Of a DNA stretch of 64,000 nt, positions 37,091 through 48,100 are shown piece by piece. The notes under the pieces were generated by a model that saw nothing but the letters and a program-made list of their open reading frames with translations, made no database searches and had not been told where the DNA came from. The translations under genes were made by a program, and so were the position numbers. The stretch is from Gammaproteobacteria bacterium (GTDB lineage Bacteria; Pseudomonadota; Gammaproteobacteria; SZUA-152). The DNA lies in contig JAOUJW010000001.1 in NCBI GenBank assembly GCA_029882975.1, positions 62,001-126,000 of the forward strand, given 5' to 3'. Numbering within the stretch: the first letter of the stretch is position 1; each line of letters starts with the position of its first letter.

Positions 37091-38461
37091 TTATTTTGTC
37101 GGCGTAATGCAAGGGAAAAACCGGTTTTGGCGTTGCATTAGCAAAAACAGCAGTCCCATGCTTACAGCCCGAGCCAGCATAAACAGGCAAAATGCCAGCC
37201 ACAACCCGTGGTTGTGATGGGTTTGTAATAAATACCAGGCCGGCAAGAACACACATACGGTGGAAAACAACATGGTGTTACGCATTTCCGCAGCTTTGGT
37301 CGCCCCAATGTAAATACCGTCGAGAATAAAACTCCAAACAGAAATCAAGGGTAGCAATGCAACCCAGGGCAAGTAGTTCGCCGCCAGATGCCGTACCGAT
37401 TCAATATCACTGATCCAGGCGATAAAAATCTCACCCAGCGCAAAATACATCCATGCGAAAACAGAACTGGCAGCCAAGGCCCAACACAAGGTAACCACAA
37501 GGACCGCATCAAACTGTCGTTGGTTGGATGCACCCACGGCTTTTCCGGTCATGGCCTCGGCCGCATGAGCCAACCCATCCAATCCATAAGCCATAAAGGT
37601 TTGAAAAGTGAATAACACAGCATTGGCTGCCAAAACCGCGTCTCCCAAGCGCGAGCCCTGTGCAGTAAAAAACGCCAGGGTAAACATCAAACATAAGGTT
37701 CGAATAAATATGTCCCGGTTCACCGCCAACAAATGCAATAAACGCGTGCGATCGAGAATCCGCTGCATGTGCCAATGGCCGGGATGTTTGCGTAGCTCCC
37801 CGCGTAGCAGCAACAAACCCAGACCTAAACCGCAATACTCGGCAATAAAAGAGGCCCAGGCCACACCATCGGCGGCGGTTCCCAAAACAGTAACAAAAAC
37901 AAAATCCAACGCCATATTCAGACTGTTAACAAACAACAGTAACAACAAGGGTGCTCTGGCATTGTGCAAACCCAGAAACCACCCTAACAGCACATAATTG
38001 GCCAAAGTGGCCGGAGCACTCAATATTCGAATAAAAAAATACAAGCGCGCTTGTTGTTCCACCTGTTCACCGGCGCCTATCAGCTGAAACGCCAACCAGG
38101 CAATGGCTTGTTGCAGCCCTATCAGCAACAGCGAAAAAACCATCGCCAAAAACAGCGCCCGCAATAATACCGCACGAATTTCATCGCCATCGCCAGCACC
38201 AAAAGCCTGGGCTGTGAACGCTGTGGTACCCATGCGTAAAAAACCAAAACCCCAGAAGACTATGCCGAAAATCATGGACCCCACGGCGACTGCGCCTATG
38301 TAATGAGGAGAGTCCAGATGCCCCACCACAGCCGTATCCACTATACCCAACAGCGGTACGGACAGATTGGACAAAATAAGCGGCACTGCAATGCGCCATA
38401 GGTCGGAATGGATTTGACGTTGTTTTAGACTTTCAAGAAACAATCGACTGCCCTCTTGCAA
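37091..38461 (-). CDS. MATE-family exporter (DinF type)
   Basis: A 456-residue membrane protein with about 12 helices in two similar halves, as in MATE cation-coupled drug exporters. The first half has RIAVPLILSNLSVPLLGIVDTAVVG, split here as RIAVPLILSNL and SVPLLGIVDTAVVG, typical of the DinF branch. Substrate unknown. The start is uncertain: a TTG at 38461 without a clear ribosome binding site. It has no obvious operon partner. Confidence 0.9.
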   Translation of the reverse strand: MQEGSRLFLESLKQRQIHSDLWRIAVPLILSNLSVPLLGIVDTAVVGHLDSPHYIGAVAVGSMIFGIVFWGFGFLRMGTTAFTAQAFGAGDGDEIRAVLLRALFLAMVFSLLLIGLQQAIAWLAFQLIGAGEQVEQQARLYFFIRILSAPATLANYVLLGWFLGLHNARAPLLLLLFVNSLNMALDFVFVTVLGTAADGVAWASFIAEYCGLGLGLLLLRGELRKHPGHWHMQRILDRTRLLHLLAVNRDIFIRTLCLMFTLAFFTAQGSRLGDAVLAANAVLFTFQTFMAYGLDGLAHAAEAMTGKAVGASNQRQFDAVLVVTLCWALAASSVFAWMYFALGEIFIAWISDIESVRHLAANYLPWVALLPLISVWSFILDGIYIGATKAAEMRNTMLFSTVCVFLPAWYLLQTHHNHGLWLAFCLFMLARAVSMGLLFLLMQRQNRFFPCITPTK

Positions 38462-38544
38462 TGCAGCTCATGGCGTAGAAGCAAGGCAGGAAACAGGAAA
38501 ACGGCGAGAGACAGGCCCCTCGCCGACTTACCCAAAAGACAAGA

Positions 38545-39726
38545 TCAGGATTGATTCAGAGCGGCTTGTGCTGCCGGCACAGCGGCACCGCTGTTAATCT
38601 CTGCACCCATACCGCTTAATACGGTGTCCAAAGCCGCCAGGCAAAACAACACATTCTTGGGATTGCTGGCGTGGCCCATTAAACCGATACGCCAGATTTT
38701 TCCGGCCAGAGCGCCTAAACCGGCACCGATTTCCAAATTAAAATCATCCAGCAGACGTTTACGCACCGCCGCTTCATCCACGCCGGAAGGAATACTCACC
38801 GCGTTCAATTGCGGCAGGCGATGGGATTCGTTGACAATCAACTCCAGGCCCATGGCTTCCAAGCCGGCTTTGAGAATATTGTGATTGCGTTGGTGGCGAG
38901 ACCAGGAGTTCTCCAAACCTTCTTCCTCTAAAATCACCAATGATTCATGCAGGCCGTATAATGCGTTTACCGGTGCGGTATGATGATAAGCCCGCTTCGT
39001 GCCGGCCCCCCAATAACCCATGACCAGATTAAGATCCAGAAACCAGCTTTGCACCTTGGCTTTACGTGATTTGATGACCTCTACCGCTCGATCACTAAAC
39101 GTCACTGGAGACAAACCGGGCGCGCAGGAAAGACATTTTTGGCTGCCGGAATACACCGCATCCAAACCCCATTCTTCCACTTTTAGTTCAGAACCGCCCA
39201 AGGACGTCACCGTGTCTGCGATAGTGAGACAACCGTGCTTACGGGCTATTTCCGCCAAGGTTCGGGCATCAGATTGCACCCCGGTGGATGTTTCCGCATG
39301 AACGAAAGCCACCACTTTGGCATCGGGGTTGGCTTTCAAGGCATCCTCAAGTTTGTTGGGATCCACGGCGGTACCCCAAGCATCTTCCACCATGACAGCC
39401 ACAGCACCGGCTCTTTCCACATTTTCTTTCATTCGTCCGCCAAATACGCCGTTTTGGCACACTATAACCTTATCACCGGGCTCTATCAGGTTGACAAAAC
39501 AAGTTTCCATACCGGCCGACCCTGGCGCAGACACAGGGATGGTAAGTTCATAGGTAGTTTTGAAAGCGTACTGGATCAAAGACTTCATATCATCCATTAA
39601 ATCCACAAACATAGGATCCAGATGTCCGATAGTGGACCTGGCCATGGCGCTCAAAACGCGAGGATGTACGTCAGAAGGACCGGGGCCCATCAATGTGCGA
39701 ATGGGAGGAACGAAAGATTGGCTCAT
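38545..39726 (-). CDS. Class V alanine/serine-glyoxylate aminotransferase
   Basis: A 393-residue PLP enzyme. The cofactor lysine is Lys197 in SGSQKCLS. TLMGPGPSDVHPRV at the N-terminus and the class V core match alanine-glyoxylate or serine-glyoxylate aminotransferases. It would turn glyoxylate to glycine. AAAGAGATAGAT before the ATG supports the start. It lies 110 nt after glcE in the same direction, which suggests a path from glycolate to glycine. The amino donor cannot be read. Confidence 0.88.
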   Translation of the reverse strand: MSQSFVPPIRTLMGPGPSDVHPRVLSAMARSTIGHLDPMFVDLMDDMKSLIQYAFKTTYELTIPVSAPGSAGMETCFVNLIEPGDKVIVCQNGVFGGRMKENVERAGAVAVMVEDAWGTAVDPNKLEDALKANPDAKVVAFVHAETSTGVQSDARTLAEIARKHGCLTIADTVTSLGGSELKVEEWGLDAVYSGSQKCLSCAPGLSPVTFSDRAVEVIKSRKAKVQSWFLDLNLVMGYWGAGTKRAYHHTAPVNALYGLHESLVILEEEGLENSWSRHQRNHNILKAGLEAMGLELIVNESHRLPQLNAVSIPSGVDEAAVRKRLLDDFNLEIGAGLGALAGKIWRIGLMGHASNPKNVLFCLAALDTVLSGMGAEINSGAAVPAAQAALNQS

Positions 39727-39836
39727 ATCTATCTCTTTATCTCTATGTCTGTTTTACTAAAAAATGAATAAATTACCCTAAGGCGACGCAAAAGTTGATC
39801 ATTATACTCAAGCATTTCGCTTTCTCAAAACTTGCC

Positions 39837-40919
39837 TCAAAATGCTGAATACATGCGTCCCCGGTTTAAAATACCATCAGGGTCAAATGTCGCTTTGAGA
39901 CGCTGGTGCAAGCGTAACAGATGTTGAGGTAATGGATGAAAAATTTCCACTTCCGTATCCGCATAGGCCTGCTTCCCAGAAAACAAGGTAGCATGCCCCC
40001 CCTCACTTTCCACCGCTGCCCGGACAATAGCGGCCGAATCATTGGTTTTCAACCAACGTTGTCCACCGCCCCAGTCGTAAAACCATTGACCTCGAAGCGG
40101 TAAAGGCAGCGTGGCAGGAGCCACACTAATACGCCAAAGAGGCCTGGGATCACTGAAAAAATAGTGGCTGTGTTCCCGTACTTGTTCCCAAAAACCACTG
40201 GAACCCAATACATCGCCGGCGATTTTTTTGCGAGCATCATTAACAGCCAGAGTGGAACCGGACAGGCGCAAACAGACGGATTCCCCATCATAACAGGCCG
40301 CCGACAAAGGCAAAGGTTTCGCAGCTCGGGCACACATTACATCAATCGCTTCGGTCTCGCTTAAGGGCATGCACAAGGTCATTTCATCTTCCGGTATGGG
40401 CAATACTTTTAGAGAGACTTCGAGCAAAACACCCAGTGTTCCCATCGCACCAACCATTAAACGCGACACATCGTAACCGGCAACATTTTTCATCACTTGA
40501 CCGCCGAAATTAACGATCTCTCCCTTACCGGTTAACACCTTACAGCCCAACATGAAATCCCGGGCAGCACCACTGAAGGGCCGCCGTGGGCCTGAAAACC
40601 CACAGGCCAGGGTACCACCTATGGTGGCTGAGTCACCGAAACCGGGTGGCTCGAAAGGTAACATTTGTTGTTGTGAAGCCAGTAAGGCATCAATCTCTTT
40701 CAAGGTGGTTCCGGCCCGCACAGTGAGTACCAATTCGCTGGGTTCGTAGCTGACCACACCTCGATGAGCGCTCAGTGGTAAACTCTCACCTGTAGCCACT
40801 CTACCGTAAAAAGATTTAGAGCCTGACCCACAGAGGTTGAGATTTTGCTTTTCCCCACGCGCCGCCAGAATTCGCTGCTGCAAGTCCGGACTAATATCTT
40901 TGTCCGCTAATCCTTCCAC
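39837..40919 (-). CDS. glcE: Glycolate oxidase subunit GlcE
   Basis: An FAD-binding (PCMH-type) subunit of glycolate dehydrogenase. GSGSKSFYG lies near the N-terminus, then EPSELVLTVRAGTTL and GSGLAGP-like segments of the FAD site (GGTLACGFSGPRRP). I prefer the GTG at 40919: it follows GGAGG, lies just after the glcD stop and gives 360 residues. An ATG at 40970 inside glcD is possible but adds 17 atypical residues. Confidence 0.9.
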   Translation of the reverse strand: MEGLADKDISPDLQQRILAARGEKQNLNLCGSGSKSFYGRVATGESLPLSAHRGVVSYEPSELVLTVRAGTTLKEIDALLASQQQMLPFEPPGFGDSATIGGTLACGFSGPRRPFSGAARDFMLGCKVLTGKGEIVNFGGQVMKNVAGYDVSRLMVGAMGTLGVLLEVSLKVLPIPEDEMTLCMPLSETEAIDVMCARAAKPLPLSAACYDGESVCLRLSGSTLAVNDARKKIAGDVLGSSGFWEQVREHSHYFFSDPRPLWRISVAPATLPLPLRGQWFYDWGGGQRWLKTNDSAAIVRAAVESEGGHATLFSGKQAYADTEVEIFHPLPQHLLRLHQRLKATFDPDGILNRGRMYSAF

Positions 40920-40929
40920 AAATCCTCCA

Positions 40930-42375
40930 TTAAAACCGCTCCAGATCGGGAAAGGGTAATTCACCGCCATGTATATGCATACGCCCCAGCTCGGCGCACC
41001 GATGCAAGGTAGGCACAGCCTTGCCGGGATTCAGCAGGCCCTGTTCATCAAACACCGCTTTGACGGCATGAAAAGTTTCCAGCTCCAGGGGCTGAAATTG
41101 CAAGCACATTTGATCGATTTTTTCCTTGCCTACCCCATGCTCGCCGGTAATAGTGCCCCCCACGGCAACGCAGGCTTCCAATATGCGTGCACCAAACTCC
41201 TCAGTGCGCTCCAGTTCCCCGGGTTTATTGGCGTCATAGAGAATCAAGGGGTGTAGATTACCATCGCCGGCATGAAATACGTTGGCTACGGGCAACTTGT
41301 ACTCTTCAGACAATTGCGCAATGGTTTGTAGCACCTGGGGTAAATGACGCCTTGGGATGGTGCCATCCATACAATAGTAATCCGGCGATAGGCGCCCCAC
41401 GGCGGGAAAAGCGGCTTTGCGGCCTTTCCACAACAATTCGCGCTGCTTGTCGTTTTCGGCCACAACAATTTTCGTGGCTCCCCTGGCATTGGCCAGCTCT
41501 TGCACAACGTTCACTTGTTCACTCACTTCCACGCTGGAACCATCCAACTCACACAGTAAGATAGCCTCAGCATCCAATGGATAGCCCGCATGTACAAAGG
41601 CCTCTGCCGCTTTAATCGCCGCTTTATCCATCATTTCCAATCCTGCCGGCACCACACCGGCAGCAATCACATCGCTGACCATTTGCGCCGCGTTTTCCAA
41701 CCGATCAAAAGCAATTAACATTACTTGTACGTGTTGGGGTTTGGGTACCAGCTTTACCACCACTTCCACAATAACACCCAATAAGCCTTCCGAACCGGTA
41801 AACAAGGCCAGCAAATCAAAACCGGGAGCATCGGGCGCCGTCGCACCAATGGTGAGTAATTCCCCCTCCATAGTCACAATTTTAATTTCGGCGATATTAT
41901 GAACCGTTAAACCGTATTTGAGGCAATGTACCCCGCCGGAATTTTCTGCCACATTGCCACCGATAGTACAGGCAATTTGCGACGAGGGATCGGGGGCATA
42001 GAACAAACCCATAGCTTCCACGGCCTGACTGATGGCCAGGTTACGTACGCCGGGCTGAACCCGAGCCAGACGATTGGCATAATCCACATCGAGGATTTTA
42101 TTAAACCGAGCCAGACTCAACACCAAACTATCCTGCAGCGGTAGCGCGCCACCGGATAAACCCGTACCCGCACCCCGAGCCACGACAGGCACCTGCATTT
42201 GGCAGCAAAGCTGCATAATCTGCTGCACTTGCTCCACAGTTTCCGGCAATACCACCACCAAGGGCAATTGTTTGTAGGCGGTTAAACCGTCACATTCATA
42301 GGGGCGTAATTGTTCTTCGGTGGTTAATACCGAATGAGCAGGAACTATGGCTTTTAATCGATCGAATAGAGACAT
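40930..42375 (-). CDS. glcD: Glycolate oxidase subunit GlcD
   Basis: A 481-residue FAD-linked oxidase. The FAD-binding domain holds VVARGAGTGLSGGALP near 60-75 and the C-terminal domain has VFHAGDGNLHP and GEHGVGKEK. GlcD oxidises glycolate to glyoxylate and normally works with GlcE and the iron-sulfur subunit GlcF. No glcF follows glcE here. Divergent from the Deg-type protease gene across 232 nt. Confidence 0.94.
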   Translation of the reverse strand: MSLFDRLKAIVPAHSVLTTEEQLRPYECDGLTAYKQLPLVVVLPETVEQVQQIMQLCCQMQVPVVARGAGTGLSGGALPLQDSLVLSLARFNKILDVDYANRLARVQPGVRNLAISQAVEAMGLFYAPDPSSQIACTIGGNVAENSGGVHCLKYGLTVHNIAEIKIVTMEGELLTIGATAPDAPGFDLLALFTGSEGLLGVIVEVVVKLVPKPQHVQVMLIAFDRLENAAQMVSDVIAAGVVPAGLEMMDKAAIKAAEAFVHAGYPLDAEAILLCELDGSSVEVSEQVNVVQELANARGATKIVVAENDKQRELLWKGRKAAFPAVGRLSPDYYCMDGTIPRRHLPQVLQTIAQLSEEYKLPVANVFHAGDGNLHPLILYDANKPGELERTEEFGARILEACVAVGGTITGEHGVGKEKIDQMCLQFQPLELETFHAVKAVFDEQGLLNPGKAVPTLHRCAELGRMHIHGGELPFPDLERF

Positions 42376-42607
42376 GTACGTTTTTTCGAAAAAATTTCAT
42401 TGTTTTTACTCATGTTTTTACGTAAAACCTGAGCTGGTGTATCATATTGATGAACAATTGGGTGGGTCAAGAGCAAAACCACCTTTGAACGAAAAACCAT
42501 TTGCGCGCTCTTACTAGTTGAACATGCGATAAAAACTCAAATACGGTTGCCACACACGGAAATAGGGCATCGGCGCAAAATACTAACCAGGTAACTTTGG
42601 ACACTGA

Positions 42608-44080
42608 ATGAACAAATTATTTTCCTGCATTTCTGTGGGCCTGATGGGACTGTTCGTCTCAGCTGTCTCAGCCGAAACCAATATTCACAATAGCATTGTG
42701 AAAATTATGGCCACTCACAACCACGCCGATTATAAATCGCCGTGGCAGCGACAGGGCATTCATTCGGTTACCGGTTCCGGTGCCATCATCGACGGCAACC
42801 GCATTCTCACCAACGCTCATGTTGTGGCAGACCAAACCCTGTTGGAAGTCCAACGGGAGGGGGCTGGAAACACCTACACGGCTGACGTGAGCTTTGTTTG
42901 TCACAGTTGTGACCTGGCTATTTTAACTGTAGCTGATGAAAGCTTTTTTGACGGCGCCAAACCCTTAAAAATAGATGGCCTGCCCAAATTACAATCCCGG
43001 GTTAATGTTTACGGCTTTCCTACCGGAGGAGAAACCATTTCCATTACCGAAGGCATTGTGTCACGAATTGAAGTGGACTATTACGTACACTCCGCCGATC
43101 GCTTTTTACTGGCTCAGGTAGACGCCGCCATCAACCCGGGAAACAGCGGTGGTCCGGTGATTTCCAAGGGCCAAATTGTCGGCATAGCCATGCAAGCCCT
43201 GGAACACGCAGAAAACATTGGCTATATGGTACCTGCTCCGGTGATCAAGCATTTTATGGAGGACATCAAAGATGGCCGTTTTGACGGTTTTCCTGAACTG
43301 GATATTTATATTCAGCTCATTGAAAATAAAGCTTTGCGCACTGCTTTAAAATTACCACCTAAATCCGGAGGGCTATTGGTTACCGGAGTTTCCGAGGACA
43401 GTGGCTTACTGCAGTTTATCAACCCCGGCGATGTCATCATGGAAATTGACGGCCATGAGATCGGCCGAGACGGCAAAATTAAACTCAACAACGGATTGCG
43501 CGTGGAATCTTCCCATCTGGAATACTTGAAACAAGTGGGTGATAACCTGAGTGTAAAAGTTTTTCGCAAGGGAAAAACACTCAGTAAAAAAATCCCGTTG
43601 AAAAGCCGTAAAAAGCGTATCAACAACAAAGAATATGACCGGGCGCCCAGTTATTTTGTCTTCGGCGGCTTGGTGTTCCAACCCCTAACCCGAGGATACC
43701 TGGCGGCACATCACAATGCCCAGTACAATATGATTCCGCATATTCCTGAATACACATTGCAAGGCTATAAAAAATCCATTCCGAACCGGATCCAGTCCAG
43801 CCGAGATCAGGTCATTGTGCTCAGCCGAGTATTGCCCGATGTAGTCAACCACGGTTACAAAAACATGGAAAACACGGTGGTACACTCCATAAACGGCACT
43901 GTGGTGAAAGATATGAAACACTTAATTCAATTGATAGAAAAGGCATCTGACAACTACCTTTCGGTAGTGACTGAATTTGGTAATCAACTGGCGCTGGATT
44001 TAAAACAATCCCGTAGCCGGAATCAGAAAATTCTGGACAATTATCAAGTGCATGTGGATCGTTCGCCGGACTTGCGGTAA
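42608..44080 (+). CDS. Exported Deg-type serine protease
   Basis: A 490-residue trypsin-like protease with a signal peptide (about 1-22). The triad is His71 (TNAHVV), Asp102 (CDLAIL) and Ser180 (NPGNSGGP). A PDZ-like region follows at about 240-335. A C-terminal part of about 150 residues resembles the second PDZ-like region of plant Deg9-type enzymes rather than E. coli DegP. No LA loop with DegP character is seen. Likely role: protein quality control in the periplasm. Confidence 0.88.
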   Translation: MNKLFSCISVGLMGLFVSAVSAETNIHNSIVKIMATHNHADYKSPWQRQGIHSVTGSGAIIDGNRILTNAHVVADQTLLEVQREGAGNTYTADVSFVCHSCDLAILTVADESFFDGAKPLKIDGLPKLQSRVNVYGFPTGGETISITEGIVSRIEVDYYVHSADRFLLAQVDAAINPGNSGGPVISKGQIVGIAMQALEHAENIGYMVPAPVIKHFMEDIKDGRFDGFPELDIYIQLIENKALRTALKLPPKSGGLLVTGVSEDSGLLQFINPGDVIMEIDGHEIGRDGKIKLNNGLRVESSHLEYLKQVGDNLSVKVFRKGKTLSKKIPLKSRKKRINNKEYDRAPSYFVFGGLVFQPLTRGYLAAHHNAQYNMIPHIPEYTLQGYKKSIPNRIQSSRDQVIVLSRVLPDVVNHGYKNMENTVVHSINGTVVKDMKHLIQLIEKASDNYLSVVTEFGNQLALDLKQSRSRNQKILDNYQVHVDRSPDLR

Positions 44081-44125
44081 TTCGTCTATCGGGATATTCG
44101 TCGCTGTTGCGTGAGGCTCGCCGGA

Positions 44126-44581
44126 TCAATCATTCTGCTGTGCCTGCACTCTTAATTTGGCGGCAATAAAATCCTTGTGCGCCACATAAAGCAAATCGGC
44201 GATTTTTCGCACTAAGGCTTCTTCGTATTTTTCCAAAAACTGATCGGCAAACACAACTTGCCACATGAGTTCCACCACTTTAATTTTTTGATCGTAATCA
44301 AATCCTTGATTGATCAAGGAAGTGAACTCGAAAAAACAAGTGGCGCGATCCATCTCCGACTCGGCCAGTTCCACTAACTCGCGAGTTTGCTGCAGAGATA
44401 AGTCAAAGGCTTTGCGAACACAATTGGCCACTTCGGCCATTTCCTCAGGAGTCACGTGGGAATCCGCGCGAGCGGTCTCTATGAGTAAGGCAGCTGTTGC
44501 CACCCGTAAACGCTGCTCACTGTCATCCTGACTAGCGGTATGGATATTCTGTTCGAAAAATTTCTTTATGGCGTCGATCAT
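44126..44581 (-). CDS. TerB-like cytoplasmic protein
   Basis: A 151-residue helical protein resembling the TerB/DjlA N-terminal domain: ATAALLIETARADSHVTPEE followed by Asp/Glu-rich helices that may bind metal. The ATG at 44581 begins MIDAIKKFF; an upstream ATG at 44632 adds an unlikely 17 residues. The family is named for tellurite resistance but its general role is unclear. Convergent with the protease gene and divergent from the DsrE-like gene. Confidence 0.8.
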   Translation of the reverse strand: MIDAIKKFFEQNIHTASQDDSEQRLRVATAALLIETARADSHVTPEEMAEVANCVRKAFDLSLQQTRELVELAESEMDRATCFFEFTSLINQGFDYDQKIKVVELMWQVVFADQFLEKYEEALVRKIADLLYVAHKDFIAAKLRVQAQQND

Positions 44582-44681
44582 GTAACAATTCCGTTCCTGG
44601 TCGGTCTGAGTAATCATACCAGGGAATCTCAATTTTTGCAGATACCGGCTGAGAGTTCATTTTATTGTTTGAGGACACAGT

Positions 44682-45188
44682 ATGTTACGGCTAATGATAC
44701 GCGGTGTTACTTTTTTCATCACTTCAACGGCTTTCGCCGGCTTCGCATTTACCACGACAGCCTGGGCCCAAAGCGATGCCCAAAAAATCAAAAGCATTTT
44801 GGCCGGCGATACGGCGCCGTTTGGCGTGGTGTTTGAAATTGTGGAGAGTAAAGCCGATGATCTTAACTGGGCTATTCCAAAAATTAAAAACTATGTGGAG
44901 CAGTTACGCCAGCGCTTTCCCGACATTGGTTTGGCCGTGGTGTCTCACGGCAAAGAAGAGTTCGGACTCATGACTGACAAACAAAAAAAATACGCCCAGG
45001 TACACAAAACCGTTAAGTCTCTGGTAGAGGACGATAAAGTGCCGGTCCATGTCTGCGGGACCCATGCTTCCTGGTACAACGTCAAGCCCGATGCCTTTCC
45101 AGACTACGTGGATGTCACACCCGCCGGCCCTACAGAAATCGCCAATTATGAAGACATGGGTTATATACTGGTGGTTATCGATAAGTAA
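44682..45188 (+). CDS. Periplasmic DsrE-like protein
   Basis: A 168-residue protein with a signal peptide (cleavage after AWA, residue 29). The mature part resembles the DsrE/DsrF family. Cys125 in VHVCGTHAS is at the position of the reactive family cysteine. Cytoplasmic DsrE proteins carry sulfur; an exported version is less understood. GAGGACACAGT before the ATG supports the start. It stands alone between genes of opposite strand. Confidence 0.75.
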   Translation: MLRLMIRGVTFFITSTAFAGFAFTTTAWAQSDAQKIKSILAGDTAPFGVVFEIVESKADDLNWAIPKIKNYVEQLRQRFPDIGLAVVSHGKEEFGLMTDKQKKYAQVHKTVKSLVEDDKVPVHVCGTHASWYNVKPDAFPDYVDVTPAGPTEIANYEDMGYILVVIDK

Positions 45189-45191
45189 AGC

Positions 45192-48100
45192 CTATACCCG
45201 ACGCCATACCAACCCCACCCGTTTGGAAAGCCGTTCTATTCCAGCCCCAATGCGGGCCCCTACCGGGACTTCTTCGCCCACACGTAACAGGGCCGGTAAC
45301 AGTACCAATGTAAACACGGTACTTACCGCCATACCACCCACAATCACAGCCGCAAGACCACGGTACAGTTCGGTACCGGCTCCCGGAAGCACCAACAAGG
45401 GCAGCATGCCGAATAAACTGGTTAAGGTACTCATGAGTATGGGGCGTAGACGTAACTGCACGGCCTGATGTACCGCATCGCGACGCCCCATTCCCTCACG
45501 CTCGGCGACACGGGTTTGATGCACCAGCAAAATGGCGTTGTTTACCACCAAACCCAACAGGATAATAAACCCCACCATGGTTAACAAATCCATAGACTGA
45601 TAGCCACCGGATAATGACAGAATCGCGTTAAGCAAAAACAGAATGATCACGCCCCCCACACCCGCAAGAGGGATTGCCAACAACACCAAAAGACTGTCTC
45701 GGAACGACTGAAACAAGGCACTCATTAATAAATACAAGATGGCAATAGCCAGAAGAAAACTTCCTCCCATGCTCTTTAAAGCCTGCTCCAATTTGTCGGC
45801 ACTGCCGGTGTAGTGGATTTCTCCGTCTTCAGGTAGCAGCGGTAAAACCGCAGGCTCCACTTTTTCCTTGATAATACGTAAGGCTTGTTCCAAAGACATG
45901 TCATCGGGAGGAGTAATTTCCAGGGTTACGGTGCGACGTCGGTTAATCCGGCGTAACTCGCTGGGGCCTGCCGTACGCTCCAATTTCACCAATTCACCCA
46001 ACGGCAATACATCACTACCGGGTGTCGCCAAGGGAATGGAGCTTAACTCCTCCGGGGTATACCACTTTTGACCCCGTAACAAAATTTCCAGTCTTTGTTC
46101 GCCGTCGAAATAATCGCCCACATAAAGTCCGTCACCCATGGCCCGTACCACATTAGCCATGATACTGCGATTCCAACCGGCTTCAGCGACACGCCGTTCG
46201 TCCGGGTTCAGTTGCAATTCCGGTTCGGCTAAATCCAAGCCCGGATGAGGGCGGGGTGGCCGACCCGGCAGATGTTGCATCACGGACATAAACCCCGCCT
46301 GGGCCGCATCCAGCAGCTGATTAAGGTTACTACCCTGAATATCCATATTAATGGAGCGTCCGGTCCCAAAACCGCCAAATAAGGAAGAACGCTTGGCAAA
46401 AGCAATGGTATCGGGAAATCCGCCGATCAAACTATTAATCAAGGGCACCAACTGATTGGTTTGATCCGGATCTTTAGCACGTGCTCCCATAAACACGCCG
46501 GCATGGAAGGCCACAAAGAAATAATTATCCACATGGGGTGACTTCTTGCCTTCAATGTAGGGTTGCATGCGCTTGGCCACCACTTGACCCAACTCCGCTT
46601 CCAGAGTATCCACATTAACACCGGGCGGAGGCACCACAAATGCAAACACCAAGTTGCGATTGCCCTGGGGCAAATAATCGCTGTCGGGAAACAACAGGGC
46701 GACCAACAATAAGGGCCCGACAATTAAACCGGCTATCCACGCGGTCCGTTGCTTAGGCGTGTCAGTCAAGCGCATCACCAAGGCACTGATTTTGTCCCAC
46801 CAATGCTCATGCTTGTCGTGCATGTCGATATTTTTGAGCCAACTGGTGGCTGCCGCAGGTAATACTGTCACAGCCACAAGCAGTGATAAGCATACCGCTA
46901 CGGCAATAGTCAACGCCAGGTCAGCAAACAGTTGGCCTGCCTCATCCCGCAGGAAAACCACGGGCAAAAAGATGGCCGCCGTGGTTGCCGTAGACGCCAA
47001 CAAGGCGCCCCAAACTTTGCTAGTGCCCTGCAAAGCGGCAGTTTGGCTGTCCACGCCTTTTTCCCGCAAACGCACTATGCTTTCCAACACCACAATAGCC
47101 GCATCCAACACCATACCTACGGCAAAGGCCAAACCGGCCAGGGAAATCACATTAATAGTACGTCCGGCTGCATCCAGGACAATAAAAGAAGAGATAACAC
47201 AAGCGGGTATGGCAATAGCAACCATCATCGTCGCGCGAAAGCGGCGAAAGAACCACCATAAGACAACGACCGCCAGAATAATGCCGAGCAGCAGGTTGGT
47301 TTGCACCATATTCATAGAACGATGTATATAGATAGTCTCATCGTATACCTGCTGCATGCGCAAGCCGGCCCGTTGTAACGGCCCCTGCTCCAATTCCTGC
47401 GCCGCCTGTTTTAAACCGGCCATGACTTCCAACATGTTAACGCCGGTTTCACGGTGGGCGTTTACCGCCATGGCTCGCTCACCGTTTTGAATCACAAAAC
47501 TGTCTCGATCACGCAACCGCAACTCCACGGTAGCTACATCGCGCAATAATACCGGTTGGCCATCGCGCCAATCCAGAACCATGTTTTCCAGATCAGCCAC
47601 CTTGTAAGCCCCGGCGTAACGCACGGTATAACGGCGCTTGCCCACATCGGCGAAACCACCGGAAATATCCTTGGCACCACCTGCCAAGGAAGCCACTTTA
47701 GGTAACTCTATACCCAGGCTGGCAGTCTTATAGGGATCAAACGTGATGCGTACTTCCTTTTCGCGCCCGCCGCGCACTTCAGACAAGGCCACGCCAGGCA
47801 CACGTTCAAACCGGGTTTGCACCACCTCTTCCAGAAAATCGTGATAACTGGCAATTTCGCGATCGTTTCCCTGCACCGGTTTAAAGATAAACCAGGCCAC
47901 GGCACGACTGCGTCCACCGATAGAACTGATGACCGGCTCTTCGGCATCATCGGGATAACGCGGCACCCGGTTAAGGCGATTCATCACTTCGATTAAAGAG
48001 CGGCGCAGGTCCGTCCCTACGCCAAAGGTAATGGTGATTTCGCCACGACTGCGTTGTGCCTTGGCCAATAATTCGGTCATACCGGGTAAACCACGCAGGA

